The position numbers and the translations under genes were made by a program. 64,000 nucleotides of DNA, taken from Chryseobacterium tagetis (lineage in GTDB: Bacteria > Bacteroidota > Bacteroidia > Flavobacteriales > Weeksellaceae). Shown one piece after another: positions 50,104-59,829 of the stretch (position 1 is the stretch's first letter; each line of letters starts with the position of its first letter). The notes under the pieces are model-generated. The model was not told the origin of the DNA, searched no databases, and saw only the letters and a program-made list of their open reading frames with translations. The DNA is taken from positions 248,001 to 312,000 of the forward strand of contig NZ_JAERSE020000004.1 of the NCBI RefSeq assembly GCF_016735585.2, given 5' to 3'.

Positions 50104-51762
50104 ATGTATCAAAGAATTTTATTAAGTTTTTTCACCTTTTTATACTGTTTTACTTTTGCACAGACTTATGAAGTGCAATATACCAGTTCCTATAACGGAA
50201 AAGTATTGACGGAGCAGTCTCCGACATTGGTTTGGGCAAATGAAAAGGAAAATTACATCTTAAACAATAAAATCAGGGAACAAAAAGCCGATTTTCCGTT
50301 TGAGCTTACAAAGGTTGAAAAACCGTCAAACACAGTTATTTCTTATGCTTTTTTAAAGCCTGAGGAAATTATTTCTGCTTCTGATGCAGAATCTGTGGGA
50401 AAACAGACTTTTGAATTCACCAATGAAACAAAAAAAATCCTGGGTTACACCTGTAAAAAGGCAGTTACTAAAATCAATTCAAATACAATTGAAGTATGGT
50501 ACACCAATGAGCTGAAAATTCAGGGAGGACCTTCCACAATAGGTCAAAATCTCGGTTTTGTTTTAGAAATCGAAAGAAATAAAAATTCGCTCATTACAGC
50601 AAATTCCATTAAAAAAGTAAAAAAAACGGACATCAATGCGATTCTTAAAGGCTCTATTAATTCTACGGATCAATTAGGTTATAAAGATCTTCTCTGGAAA
50701 AGCAGATTTACCACTTTAAAAGTTTTTGACAATGAGACCATCAATTTTTCCGATGCTTCGAAATCTGACGAAAATGTAAAACGTTTTGCAAACGGAACCA
50801 TTATTCTTAAAAAAATTAAGTTTCCAACAATTACTGAAGGAGAAAATATTTTCGTTGAATTGAAACAGCAGTCAAACGGCGATGCCTATGACAGAACCGG
50901 AACCGTATTTTTTATTCCTCAGGATAAACCTCAATCTTTCTTTAACGGATTGGAGAAAGGGGCAAAAACACTTCCTGTTTACGGAAACGGAAAACAGTAC
51001 TTTGGAGTAGCTGCTACGGAAAATTACAATCCTCCTGTTGAAATGATGAGATTTTTCACAGCTTTCGGAATCAATAAATTCAACCACATTCAATTAAAAG
51101 ATAAAAACTGGCAGACAATTAGTCCTTACCGTCAAGACATTACAGATCTTAAACCGTCTTTATCGGAAAAAGAATTATGGATCGGAACATTTATTGGAAA
51201 CTACGACAAAGGCGGTCACAAAGTGAGTCTGGAAATCACCATTCATAAAAGCGACCAGAATATTTATAAAAACAATACAGTAATTCCTCTATTCAATACA
51301 TTAAACATTATGGAAATGGCAGGACAGGATTATTCCACGATGTTCAACCAGGATAAAGGACTGTTTGTAGAATTCACGTTGAAAAAAGATTTGAAAAACG
51401 CACAATTAAAATATATCACAACAGGTCATGGCGGATGGGAAAATGGCGACGAATTCGTTCCTAAAACCAATTCTATTTTTCTTGATGGAAAAATGACTTA
51501 CTCTTTTGTACCATGGAGATCAGACTGCGGTTCTTACCGTCTTTACAATCCGGCATCCGGAAATTTTGCAGACGGACTTTCTTCTTCAGATTTAAGCAGA
51601 TCGAACTGGTGTCCCGGAACCGTTACCAATCCTAATTTCATTCCGCTTGGAGATTTAAAAGCCGGAAAACATACTATTCAGGTTAAAATTCCGCAAGGTC
51701 CTACAGAAGGAACCAGCTTCAGTTCATGGAATATTTCAGGGGTTTTATTAGGTACCGAATAA
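50104..51762 (+). CDS. Peptide-N-glycosidase F-like enzyme (PNGase F-II type)
   Basis: A 552-residue secreted protein. Signal peptide (1-19); an N-terminal GLPGLI-like domain (about 22-175), as in the longer PNGase F-II of Elizabethkingia rather than the short PNGase F; then the two eight-stranded PNGase F domains. Likely catalytic residues are D263 (Y-D-R-T-G, corresponding to D60 of PNGase F) and E450 (G-D-E-F-V, corresponding to E206); W-C-P-G near residue 500 matches the conserved W-C-P-G of PNGase F. It removes N-linked glycans from glycoproteins outside the cell. TATCTTTG promoter box at 50077-50084. Confidence 0.85.
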   Translation: MYQRILLSFFTFLYCFTFAQTYEVQYTSSYNGKVLTEQSPTLVWANEKENYILNNKIREQKADFPFELTKVEKPSNTVISYAFLKPEEIISASDAESVGKQTFEFTNETKKILGYTCKKAVTKINSNTIEVWYTNELKIQGGPSTIGQNLGFVLEIERNKNSLITANSIKKVKKTDINAILKGSINSTDQLGYKDLLWKSRFTTLKVFDNETINFSDASKSDENVKRFANGTIILKKIKFPTITEGENIFVELKQQSNGDAYDRTGTVFFIPQDKPQSFFNGLEKGAKTLPVYGNGKQYFGVAATENYNPPVEMMRFFTAFGINKFNHIQLKDKNWQTISPYRQDITDLKPSLSEKELWIGTFIGNYDKGGHKVSLEITIHKSDQNIYKNNTVIPLFNTLNIMEMAGQDYSTMFNQDKGLFVEFTLKKDLKNAQLKYITTGHGGWENGDEFVPKTNSIFLDGKMTYSFVPWRSDCGSYRLYNPASGNFADGLSSSDLSRSNWCPGTVTNPNFIPLGDLKAGKHTIQVKIPQGPTEGTSFSSWNISGVLLGTE

Positions 51763-51767
51763 AAAAA

Positions 51768-51797
51768 ACCTTCTTGCAAGAGTTCTTGCAAGAAGGT
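51768..51797 (+). terminator. Terminator after the PNGase-like gene
   Basis: ACCTTCTTGCAAGA (51768-51781) and TCTTGCAAGAAGGT (51784-51797) form a 14-bp inverted repeat with a two-base centre, opening to a 4-6-base loop, followed by A-rich sequence. Confidence 0.75.
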
Positions 51798-52022
51798 AAA
51801 AACACAAATGATGAAAAAAAATTATTTCGAACAACAAATAAACGACAAAAAAATAGGAAATTAATTATCATAGATTAATTTTTTTTTAGTTTTTATTTCG
51901 TAAATAGTAACAGGTATCAATTAAAATTTTACTTTAAAATAAAACAAAAACACACTTACATAGTAAAATTTAAATCAAAAAAACATTAAAAAAATAAAAA
52001 TTCATCCAATTAAACTTTTTTG

Positions 52023-52054
52023 TTTGTTATTTTTAAATACACCTTCTACATTTG
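52023..52054 (+). promoter_or_regulatory. Promoter of asnB
   Basis: TTTG (52023-52026), a 20-base spacer and TACATTTG (52047-52054) match the flavobacterial promoter, 22 bases before the ATG. It lies inside the extended reading frame from 52020, which is therefore not the start. Confidence 0.7.
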
Positions 52055-52076
52055 TTACCTATTAAAAAACAAAAAA

Positions 52077-53750
52077 ATGTGTGGAATCGTATGTTTGTTT
52101 GATGCCAAACAAAAAACAGAAATATTAAGACCTCAGGTTTTGGAAATGTCTAAAAAAATCCGCCACAGAGGTCCAGATTGGAGCGGGGTGTTTCAAAATG
52201 ATAAAATAATTTTCTCTCATGAGAGATTGGCTATTGTAGATCCTACTTCAGGAAAACAGCCTTTATTCACCAAAGACGAGAAAGTTGTATTAGCTGTGAA
52301 TGGAGAGATTTACAATCATCAGGAACTTAAAAAAGAATTTCCTGATTATGAATTTCAAACCCAGTCAGACTGTGAGGTAATCTTAGCGCTTTACAGAAAG
52401 TACGGAAAAGACTTCTTAGAAAAACTAAACGGAATTTTTGCCTTTTCTTTATACGATATTGAAAACGATATTTATCTTATCGCCAGAGATCATATGGGAA
52501 TCTGTCCATTATATCATGGCTGGGATAAAAACGGGAGCTATTATGTAGCCTCAGAATTAAAAGCTTTGGAGGGCATTTGCAAAACCATAGAAACTTTTCT
52601 TCCGGGACATCTTCTGTACAGCAAAGACGGAAGCGACCTTCAACAATGGTACAAAAGAGATTGGGAAAATTTTGATGCGGTAAAAGATAACGAAACTGAT
52701 ATTGCAACCTTAAGAAAAGGACTTGAAGATGCCGTTCACAGACAATTGATGAGCGATGTTCCTTATGGTGTTTTACTTTCCGGCGGTTTGGATTCTTCTG
52801 TGATTTCAGCGATTACCGCAAAATTTGCCAGACAGAGAATTGAAAGCGGGGACACACAGGAAGCTTGGTACCCAAGATTGCACAGTTTTGCAGTTGGCTT
52901 GGTCGGTTCTCCTGATTTAGCAGCCGCAAAAAAAGCAGCTGAGCATATTGGTTCTGTTCATCATGAGGTAAATTTCACTATTCAGGAAGGATTAGATGCC
53001 ATTCGCGATGTGATTTATCATTTGGAAACTTATGATGTAACTACGATAAGAGCTTCGACTCCGATGTATCTTTTGGCAAGAGTTATTAAATCTATGGGAA
53101 TCAAAATGGTGCTTTCGGGAGAAGGTTCTGATGAATTATTTGGAGGTTATTTGTATTTCCATAAAGCTCCGAATGCCAAAGAATTCCATGATGAAACAGT
53201 GAGAAAACTAGGAAAACTTCACCTTTATGACTGTTTAAGAGCCAACAAAGCCTTAATGAGTTGGGGAATTGAAGGCCGTGTTCCTTTTCTGGATAAAGAA
53301 TTTATGGATATTGCCATGACGATCAATCCTAAAGACAAAATGATCAATACAGCCGAAGGGAAAATCGAAAAATGGGTTTTAAGAAAAGCCTTTGAAGATA
53401 TTCTTCCAGAATCTATTGTATGGAGACAAAAAGAACAGTTTTCCGATGGAGTTGGCTATTCTTGGATCGATACTTTAAAAGAAATCGCTGAAAAAGAGGT
53501 GACTGATGAAATGATGGTCAATGCCAAATTCAGATTTCCTTTAAACACTCCTCAGAATAAAGAGGAATATCGATACAGAACGATTTTTGAAGAGCATTTC
53601 CCAAGTGAAACAGCCGCCGCAACAGTTCCTTCAGTTCCTTCGGTAGCTTGCTCAACACCAATTGCACTGGAATGGGATGAAGCTTTCAAAAAAATGAACG
53701 ACCCGAGCGGAAGAGCCGTAAAAGTACATGAAACTTCTTATGACAAATAA
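52077..53750 (+). CDS. asnB: Asparagine synthase (glutamine-hydrolysing)
   Basis: Makes asparagine from aspartate, ATP and glutamine. The 557-residue protein begins M-C2-G-I-V, with C2 as the glutaminase nucleophile after Met removal; the N-terminal Ntn domain is followed by a synthase domain with the ATP-binding S-G-G-L-D-S-S and G-E-G-S-D-E-L-F-G-G-Y motifs. Length and start agree with AsnB. The tail (from about residue 505) has an A-A-A-T-V-P-S-V-P-S-rich linker. Confidence 0.95.
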   Translation: MCGIVCLFDAKQKTEILRPQVLEMSKKIRHRGPDWSGVFQNDKIIFSHERLAIVDPTSGKQPLFTKDEKVVLAVNGEIYNHQELKKEFPDYEFQTQSDCEVILALYRKYGKDFLEKLNGIFAFSLYDIENDIYLIARDHMGICPLYHGWDKNGSYYVASELKALEGICKTIETFLPGHLLYSKDGSDLQQWYKRDWENFDAVKDNETDIATLRKGLEDAVHRQLMSDVPYGVLLSGGLDSSVISAITAKFARQRIESGDTQEAWYPRLHSFAVGLVGSPDLAAAKKAAEHIGSVHHEVNFTIQEGLDAIRDVIYHLETYDVTTIRASTPMYLLARVIKSMGIKMVLSGEGSDELFGGYLYFHKAPNAKEFHDETVRKLGKLHLYDCLRANKALMSWGIEGRVPFLDKEFMDIAMTINPKDKMINTAEGKIEKWVLRKAFEDILPESIVWRQKEQFSDGVGYSWIDTLKEIAEKEVTDEMMVNAKFRFPLNTPQNKEEYRYRTIFEEHFPSETAAATVPSVPSVACSTPIALEWDEAFKKMNDPSGRAVKVHETSYDK

Positions 53751-53833
53751 TGAGAAATTATAAGCTGTTAAGTATGAGTTAAATTAACCTAATTTTTGAC
53801 TCATAATTTTCAGCTTTACAATGAAAATTTATC

Positions 53834-53860
53834 AATCCTGTAGCAATACAGGATTTTCTT
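53834..53860 (+). terminator. Terminator after asnB
   Basis: AATCCTGTA (53834-53842) and TACAGGATT (53847-53855) form a 9-bp stem followed by T-rich sequence. Confidence 0.8.
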
Positions 53861-53960
53861 TTGAATTTACGTTAATAATATTGTCAGATTTTAACCGTTA
53901 ATCAAAAATAATATATAATAAATAATTATATTTGGAAATCGAAAATTCAATTATAAGAAA

Positions 53961-54773
53961 ATGAAAAGAAACATTACTATCTTTTTTGCTTTATTATCCA
54001 TGAGTTTTGCTTTTGGACAAGGTAAATTTGCCAAATATTTAAACTCAAAGAAACTTGCTTTAGCGTACAAGACCGTAAAGGATAACGAAAAAGATGATTA
54101 CTATCAACAATACTATTGGCTTGCAAAAGCTGAATATCTTAAAACATATCCGCATCTTAAGGATGTAAAACCTGTCGTTTTATATGAGTTTGTAAAAAAA
54201 GTAAATCCTCAGAACCCTACTAAAAAATTGGATGCAAGAGGAAAAGAACTTAGAGCAACAGCAGAATTATCTCTTAACCAGTATTTCAAAAACAAAAACT
54301 TTGATAACAATTCTGTATTGATGTACAATCTTGAAACGTATGTAGATCCTTCTCAAGGTGAATATTTCACAAAGGTTGACCCTGAAAAAATCAAAGAACT
54401 GGTACCGAAAGAATTATTTGCTTTCAATTCATTAAACAAAAAAACAAAGGAAGAACAGACGTATTATCTTTGGATCGACAAGAAAAAAGATGATTTCAAT
54501 ATTGTAGATATCATTCCTAATGAAAAAGAAGATAAAGCATTCTATACAAGACTAAGACAATATCTTCCGAATTACAAATTTTCAAAATACGTTCCATCGG
54601 TAAAGAAAGGATCAAAATCTGATAAAACGGATGTAGATTACTACTACATCATGCCATTTGAGCAAAACACCGATAATATCGAGTACAAAACAAAAGATTT
54701 CAAAACTTACATTTTAAGCCAGTACAGAAAAGCGGGTGATGAATGGAAAGGAGTAGAAAAGCCTAGAAAATAA
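53961..54773 (+). CDS. Secreted protein of unknown function
   Basis: A 270-residue protein with a signal peptide (1-19), then a helical, highly charged, lysine- and tyrosine-rich region with no cysteine. Repeated Y-Y (Q-Q-Y-Y-W, D-Y-Y-Y-I) stand out. I recognise no family. TATATTTG (53927-53934) is the promoter box. It is followed by its own terminator and sits between asnB and a drug exporter, without an obvious functional link. Confidence 0.7.
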   Translation: MKRNITIFFALLSMSFAFGQGKFAKYLNSKKLALAYKTVKDNEKDDYYQQYYWLAKAEYLKTYPHLKDVKPVVLYEFVKKVNPQNPTKKLDARGKELRATAELSLNQYFKNKNFDNNSVLMYNLETYVDPSQGEYFTKVDPEKIKELVPKELFAFNSLNKKTKEEQTYYLWIDKKKDDFNIVDIIPNEKEDKAFYTRLRQYLPNYKFSKYVPSVKKGSKSDKTDVDYYYIMPFEQNTDNIEYKTKDFKTYILSQYRKAGDEWKGVEKPRK

Positions 54774-54776
54774 ATC

Positions 54777-54810
54777 AAAAAGTCTTGTGAAATCTCGCAA
54801 GACTTTTTTA
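54777..54810 (+). terminator. Terminator after the unknown secreted protein gene
   Basis: AAAAAGTCTTG (54777-54787) pairs with CAAGACTTTTT (54798-54808), followed by Ts. The longest frame of the next gene starts inside this hairpin and cannot be its true start. Confidence 0.85.
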
Positions 54811-54882
54811 ATTTTATATAGATTTCTTTATCTAAGTCACAGTTCGTATTATATACAATCTGTATCACGCGGGAATTTTTGC

Positions 54883-56334
54883 ATGACAACCATGAAAATC
54901 CCAATAGCAGAGAAATCTAAATCTAAAAAAATGTCAGAAGTAATTTCGCAGCCCAATTCAATAAAAAAAGTTCTCCCTCTGATTCTTGCCACCGCAATTT
55001 TCATGCAGATGCTGGATTCTACCATTTTAAATACCTCTTTGCCTTCGATTGCGAAAGATCTTCAGGAATCTCCGCTCAATATGCAGAATGCGATTATCAG
55101 TTATGTTTTGACACTGGCTGTTTTCATGCCTGCAAGCGGATTTTTAGCAGACAGATTTGGAACAAAAAAAGTATTTATTTTTTCTTTAGTGCTTTTCAGT
55201 CTAGGTTCATTATTTTGTGCTTTATCTCAAAATCTGACCCATCTTGTGATTTCACGAGTAATTCAAGGAGTCGGAGGAAGTCTCATGACGCCCGTTGGAA
55301 AATTAGCGCTGATTAAAACTTTTGATAAAAACGAATTATTAAAAGCGATGAACTTCGCTATTATTCCTGCACTTATAGGACCTGTTTTGGGACCTTTGGT
55401 TGGTGGATATATGGTAGATTATCTTTCGTGGCACTGGATCTTTTTAATTAATATTCCGATTGGAATACTGGGAATTGTTTTAGGATTAAAATTTATGCCC
55501 AATTATACTTCAAAAGACGTAGATTTTGATTTGAAAGGCTTTTTAATTTTCGCTGCCGCTTCTCTCCTACTTTCTATTTCACTGGAGCTCTTTGGAGACA
55601 TGCAAAACACAACGCCGGTTTTGGTTGTCTTTATTCTTGGCTTCCTTTTCATGTATTATTATTACAGACATGCAAAAAGAGACGACAGTCCTATTTTCCC
55701 TTTGAATTTATTTCAGGTGAGAACTTTCCGTGTAGGAATAATCGGGAATCTTGCCACAAGATTAGGAATCAGTGCGGTTCCTTTATTATTGCCATTAATG
55801 ATACAGATCGCATACAAACAATCGGCGGTAACTTCCGGCTGGATCATCGCACCAATGGCAATCACCGCTATGTTCGGAAAATCGTACGTTATTAAAATTT
55901 TAGATAAATTCGGTTACAGACAAACTTTAATGACCAATACTTTTATCATTGGAACCTTAATCTGTTTATTGGCTATTCCAAATATCAATACTTCCTTATA
56001 TTGGTTCATTCCGATTATTTCAGTGCTGGGGTTTTTCAATTCAATTCAGTTTACTTCCATGAATACCATTTCGATTGCTGATTTAAGGAATTTCCAGACC
56101 AGCAGCGGAAACTCATTATTGTCGGTCAACCAACAATTAGCCATCGGTTTTGGGATTGCTTTCGGATTGATTGTTTTAAAAATATTTGAAAACACAGACC
56201 TCATCAAAGGAGAAATTCACAATGCATTCCGATATACTTTCCTTACCGTAGGAATCCTCACTATTATTTCAGGACTTGTCTTTAGAAGGCTTCATATTTC
56301 GGACGGAAAAAACATGAAATCGAAAGAGGATTAA
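54883..56334 (+). CDS. DHA2 family MFS drug exporter
   Basis: A 483-residue transporter with about 14 membrane helices, of the EmrB/QacA (DHA2) group. Seen: T-I-L-N-T-S-L-P-S-I-A in helix 1, the motif A block G-F-L-A-D-R-F-G-T-K, and the P-x-x-G-P-x-x-G-G motif C (G-P-V-L-G-P-L-V-G-G) in helix 5. It probably exports drugs or dyes with protons. The start could be 54883, 54892 or, with a shorter N terminus, 54931 (M-S-E-V). Confidence 0.85.
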   Translation: MTTMKIPIAEKSKSKKMSEVISQPNSIKKVLPLILATAIFMQMLDSTILNTSLPSIAKDLQESPLNMQNAIISYVLTLAVFMPASGFLADRFGTKKVFIFSLVLFSLGSLFCALSQNLTHLVISRVIQGVGGSLMTPVGKLALIKTFDKNELLKAMNFAIIPALIGPVLGPLVGGYMVDYLSWHWIFLINIPIGILGIVLGLKFMPNYTSKDVDFDLKGFLIFAAASLLLSISLELFGDMQNTTPVLVVFILGFLFMYYYYRHAKRDDSPIFPLNLFQVRTFRVGIIGNLATRLGISAVPLLLPLMIQIAYKQSAVTSGWIIAPMAITAMFGKSYVIKILDKFGYRQTLMTNTFIIGTLICLLAIPNINTSLYWFIPIISVLGFFNSIQFTSMNTISIADLRNFQTSSGNSLLSVNQQLAIGFGIAFGLIVLKIFENTDLIKGEIHNAFRYTFLTVGILTIISGLVFRRLHISDGKNMKSKED

Positions 56335-56410
56335 GAGGATTTACTACTTACCACAGATCAATGTTTTTGATCTTTAACTCCCCTACCTTTGCTATATAAA
56401 TTACAATAAT

Positions 56411-57286
56411 ATGGCAACTAAAAATGTAGAAATGGTAGTGGCTCCAAAACCAGCCCATTTTGTAGGTGACGGTTTTAGAGTTCATAATTTTATTCCCGGA
56501 GTAAGCGGAATGGATATGAAAAGAATGGATCCTTTCATTATGCTTGATTATAATTCAAAATTTCATTTCAACGGAACTGAAAGCCCAAGAGGCGTAGGTG
56601 TACATCCTCACAGAGGTTTTGAAACCGTAACGATAGCTTATCAGGGAAAAGTACAGCATCACGACAGTGCAGGCGGCGGCGGAATTATCGGTAAAGGAGA
56701 TGTACAATGGATGACTGCTGCAAAAGGCGTACTTCACAAAGAATATCACGAAACGGAATGGGCAAAAGAAGGCGGAATTTTTCAAATGGTTCAGCTTTGG
56801 GTAAACCTTCCTGCAACAGATAAAATGAGCGACCCAAAATATCAATCCATTAAAAGCTCTGATATGAAAATAGTAGATCTTGGCGAAAACGGATTGGTAG
56901 AAATCATTGCCGGAAGCTACAAAGATGAAAAAGGACCTGCAACCACTTTCAGTCCGGTACATATGATGAATGCTAAACTGAAAAAAGGAGGAAAAGCAGC
57001 GTTTGATTTCCCGGCAGAATTCAATACGGCAGCTTTGGTCATTGAAGGAAGCATTCTTGTGAACAGTGAAGAAAAAGTAAAAACAGATCATTTGGCTTTA
57101 TTTAAAAATGAAGGTGAGAATTTCACTATTGAAGCCACAGAAGATGCTATCATACTGATCATAAGCGGACAACCTCTAAATGAACCGATCTATCCTCACG
57201 GTCCTTTTGTAATGAATTCCAGAGAAGAAATCATACAGGCTTTTGAAGATTACAACTTAGGAAAATTTGGCTATTTAGCTGACTAA
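56411..57286 (+). CDS. Pirin family protein
   Basis: A 291-residue double-cupin pirin. The metal ligands are intact: H65 and H67 (V-H-P-H-R-G), H109 and E111 (V-L-H-K-E-Y). Bacterial pirins often have quercetinase-like or redox roles, sometimes binding metabolic enzymes; none can be picked here. A second, different pirin gene lies about 290 bases further on. Confidence 0.92.
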   Translation: MATKNVEMVVAPKPAHFVGDGFRVHNFIPGVSGMDMKRMDPFIMLDYNSKFHFNGTESPRGVGVHPHRGFETVTIAYQGKVQHHDSAGGGGIIGKGDVQWMTAAKGVLHKEYHETEWAKEGGIFQMVQLWVNLPATDKMSDPKYQSIKSSDMKIVDLGENGLVEIIAGSYKDEKGPATTFSPVHMMNAKLKKGGKAAFDFPAEFNTAALVIEGSILVNSEEKVKTDHLALFKNEGENFTIEATEDAIILIISGQPLNEPIYPHGPFVMNSREEIIQAFEDYNLGKFGYLAD

Positions 57287-57575
57287 TAGAATTAAACAAA
57301 ACTTAAAATCGGTTTATTTCTTTTTTTCTTAACTTTATATGATAGCATCGTAAGAATACATTGTTATTTTGAAAGAAGAAAAAATTCCGGCTTGTTATTA
57401 TTAAAAATTAAATTTCAATCTTAATAACCTATTTGTAAAATTAAGGTTGAAATTAAATTCATTAAAGATCAGCTTCCAACCGGATCTCACAATAACAAAA
57501 AGCTTCAAAGCACCGTAAACATTAGAAAAATCACTACATTAGTTTAAACAAAATATAAAAACCTCATTACACATC
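57287..57575. other. 289-base intergenic stretch between two pirin genes
   Basis: No gene seen. Contains an imperfect inverted repeat, AATTTCAATCTTAA (57411-57424) and TTAAGGTTGAAATT (57441-57454), with one mismatch, which could form a hairpin. AT-rich with no clear promoter box for the second pirin. Confidence 0.5.
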
Positions 57576-58478
57576 ATGTCAAACATAGGACTTATCATTG
57601 AAGAAAAATCAGCAGATATAGGAAACTTTTTAGTCGGAAGACTTTTACCTTTCCGTGAGAAAAGAGCAGTCGGACCATTTGTATTTATCGATCACATGGG
57701 ACCTTCTGATTTGAAAGATTATCAGAATCTTGATGTTCCTCCGCATCCGCATATCGGATTATCCACTTTAACTTATCTTCTGGAAGGATCGATCTTTCAC
57801 AGAGACAGTATCGGAAGTGCTTTAGAAATAAAACCGGGAGCTGTAAACTGGATGACTGCCGGAAAAGGTGTTGTACATTCGGAGAGAACTCCTGAATATT
57901 TAAGACATTCTGATAAAAAACTTCATGGTTTCCAAATCTGGGTAGGACTTCCCAAGCATTTGGAACAGTCTGAACCGACTTTTCATCATATTGAAGCAGA
58001 AGAAATTCCGGTTTGGGAAGAAGACGGAATTCAGTATAAATTGATTGCAGGAGAAGCGTTTGGAAGAACATCTCCGGTTCCGGTTCACAGCAAATTGTTC
58101 TTTATTGAAATCAAAACAAAAGAAGCTAAAAAGATCAGCATCGGAAAAGATCTTTACGGTGAAGCAGCGATGTATGTTTTAGACGGAACAGTGACTACGG
58201 ACGGAAATTCTTACGGTTCAAAACAATTAATGATTGCCAAAGACACCAAATTGTGCGAATTCGAAATGAGCGAAAACGGAACGGTTTATCTTTTCGGAGG
58301 AGAGCCTTTTGAAGAAGAGCGTTTTATATTCTGGAATTTTGTAAATTCAAGCAAAGAAGTGATAGACGAAGCAAAGGTAAACTGGCACGATCAGAATCAT
58401 GATGCTTTTCCTTTGGTTCCGGGCGACGAACAAGAATATGTTCCGCTTCCTAAAGCTATTTTAAACAGAAAACCGTAA
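57576..58478 (+). CDS. Pirin family protein, first gene of a redox operon
   Basis: A 300-residue pirin with H57, H59, H101 and E103 at the metal site, the same spacing as human pirin (H56, H58, H101, E103). It is clearly a different paralogue from the upstream pirin. It is followed at 19 bases by an FMN reductase gene and then four more closely packed genes, so it probably belongs to one redox or stress-response operon. Confidence 0.92.
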   Translation: MSNIGLIIEEKSADIGNFLVGRLLPFREKRAVGPFVFIDHMGPSDLKDYQNLDVPPHPHIGLSTLTYLLEGSIFHRDSIGSALEIKPGAVNWMTAGKGVVHSERTPEYLRHSDKKLHGFQIWVGLPKHLEQSEPTFHHIEAEEIPVWEEDGIQYKLIAGEAFGRTSPVPVHSKLFFIEIKTKEAKKISIGKDLYGEAAMYVLDGTVTTDGNSYGSKQLMIAKDTKLCEFEMSENGTVYLFGGEPFEEERFIFWNFVNSSKEVIDEAKVNWHDQNHDAFPLVPGDEQEYVPLPKAILNRKP

Positions 58479-58497
58479 GAAAATTTAAATATAAACG

Positions 58498-59034
58498 ATG
58501 AAAATATTGGCATTTGCAGGAAGTACATCTTCCACTTCTATCAACAGAGAACTTGTAAAATTTGTTCTGAAAGATTTTCAGAATGAGGAAATTAATTTGA
58601 TTGATCTTAATGATTTTGATATGCTTGTTTTTTCTGTCGATCGAGAAAAGAAAGGTTTCCCTGAAGAAGCGCATAATTTTTTAAAGGTCATTGAGGAATG
58701 TGATGTAATCATATGTTCATTGGCGGAGCACAACAGATCTTACAGTGCTGCATTTAAAAATGTGTTCGACTGGGCATCAAGAATCAATGTAAAGGTTTTT
58801 CAGAATAAACCTATGCTTTTAATGTCAACTTCTCCGGGAGGTTATGGTGGCGGAAATGTAATGAACACTGCAAAAACATTCTTTCCTCAATTCGGAGCTG
58901 ACATCAAAGAAACATTTTCTCTTTCAAAGTTTTATGAAAATTTTGATCTGGAAAGCGGAGTGATTAATCCTGAAATGCTGAATGATCTGAAAACGAAAAT
59001 TGAAAGCTTTAAAACTCAAATCGAGAACTCATGA
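58498..59034 (+). CDS. NADPH-dependent FMN reductase family protein
   Basis: A 178-residue flavodoxin-fold protein: A-F-A-G-S-T-S-S-T-S-I-N-R at the FMN phosphate loop, later S-L-A-E-H-N-R-S-Y-S-A-A-F-K-N and T-S-P-G-G-Y-G-G. It reduces FMN, quinones or azo/nitro compounds with NAD(P)H. Its last four bases overlap the ATG of the TMEM175 gene (ATGA). Confidence 0.88.
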   Translation: MKILAFAGSTSSTSINRELVKFVLKDFQNEEINLIDLNDFDMLVFSVDREKKGFPEEAHNFLKVIEECDVIICSLAEHNRSYSAAFKNVFDWASRINVKVFQNKPMLLMSTSPGGYGGGNVMNTAKTFFPQFGADIKETFSLSKFYENFDLESGVINPEMLNDLKTKIESFKTQIENS

Positions 59035-59609
59035 CCAAAGGCAGACTGGAAGCTTTTAGCGATGGCGTTTTAGCTATTATCATCACCATCATGGTTCTTG
59101 AACTGAAAGTTCCTGAAGGGAACAGCTGGAATGACCTCAAACCTCTTTTGCCTAAGTTTTTAGCCTATATTTTCAGTTTTATTTACGTAGGAATTTATTG
59201 GAACAACCATCATCATTTATTTCAAACCGTAAAGAAAGTCAACGGAAGCGTTCTTTGGGCCAATCTTCATCTGCTGTTCTGGCTTTCATTAATGCCTATC
59301 GCAACAGAATGGATCGGATCGACCCATTTTGCAGAAAATCCGGTCGCTACTTATGGAATTACATTGGTGATGTGTGCAGCAGCTTACACTATTTTAGAAA
59401 ATACCATTATAAAATCTGATGGTGAAGGCTCACAACTTAAAGAAGCTATTTCTTCCAAATTTAAAGAATATGCTTCCATTGTTTTATATGCACTTGGAAT
59501 CGTGACTTCATTTTATTATCCTTATATTGCAATAGGGTTTTATTATTTTACGGCTTTGATGTGGCTGATTCCTGATAAAAGAATTGAAAAATCATTAAAC
59601 AAAGAGTAA
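59031..59609 (+). CDS. TMEM175 family potassium channel-like protein
   Basis: A 192-residue membrane protein with the TMEM175 signature R-L-E-A-F-S-D-G-V-L-A-I-I-I-T at the start of helix 1 and N-H-H-H near residue 58. About six helices. Bacterial TMEM175 proteins form tetrameric K+ leak channels. Starts inside the FMN reductase stop region and lies 1 base before yjdI. A channel inside a redox operon is unusual. Confidence 0.88.
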   Translation: MTKGRLEAFSDGVLAIIITIMVLELKVPEGNSWNDLKPLLPKFLAYIFSFIYVGIYWNNHHHLFQTVKKVNGSVLWANLHLLFWLSLMPIATEWIGSTHFAENPVATYGITLVMCAAAYTILENTIIKSDGEGSQLKEAISSKFKEYASIVLYALGIVTSFYYPYIAIGFYYFTALMWLIPDKRIEKSLNKE

Positions 59610-59610
59610 T

Positions 59611-59829
59611 ATGGAAAAGCACGAATATACCAACGGCAATCTTACGATTATCTGGCAGCCTCAGAAATGCATTCACTCCACAGTATGTGTGAAAATGCTC
59701 CCAAAAGTATATAATCCAAAGGAAAGACCTTGGATAAAAGCTGAAAATGCATCTATTCCGGAGCTGAAAAATCAGATCGATCACTGTCCTTCCGGAGCAT
59801 TAAGCTATCAAATCAATACAGAAAAATAA
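59611..59829 (+). CDS. yjdI: (4Fe-4S) mono-cluster protein YjdI
   Basis: A 72-residue protein with cysteines C20, C26 and C59 (Q-K-C-I-H-S-T-V-C ... D-H-C-P-S-G-A-L), the YjdI arrangement for a single iron-sulfur cluster. Role unknown. Stop and the next ATG overlap (TAATG). In Enterobacteria yjdI neighbours yjdJ, which is also two genes downstream here. Confidence 0.88.
   Translation: MEKHEYTNGNLTIIWQPQKCIHSTVCVKMLPKVYNPKERPWIKAENASIPELKNQIDHCPSGALSYQINTEK

Larger units (their letters stand above)
51763..52076. other. 314-base AT-rich intergenic stretch
   Basis: Holds the PNGase-gene terminator (51768-51797), about 200 bases of A/T-rich sequence with no gene, and the asnB promoter at 52023-52054. 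Confidence 0.7.

Noticed and set aside
56555..57091. 178-codon open frame on the minus strand
   Set aside because: It is entirely antisense to the first pirin gene, lacks any family features and has the Phe/Tyr/Cys-rich composition of a shadow frame.
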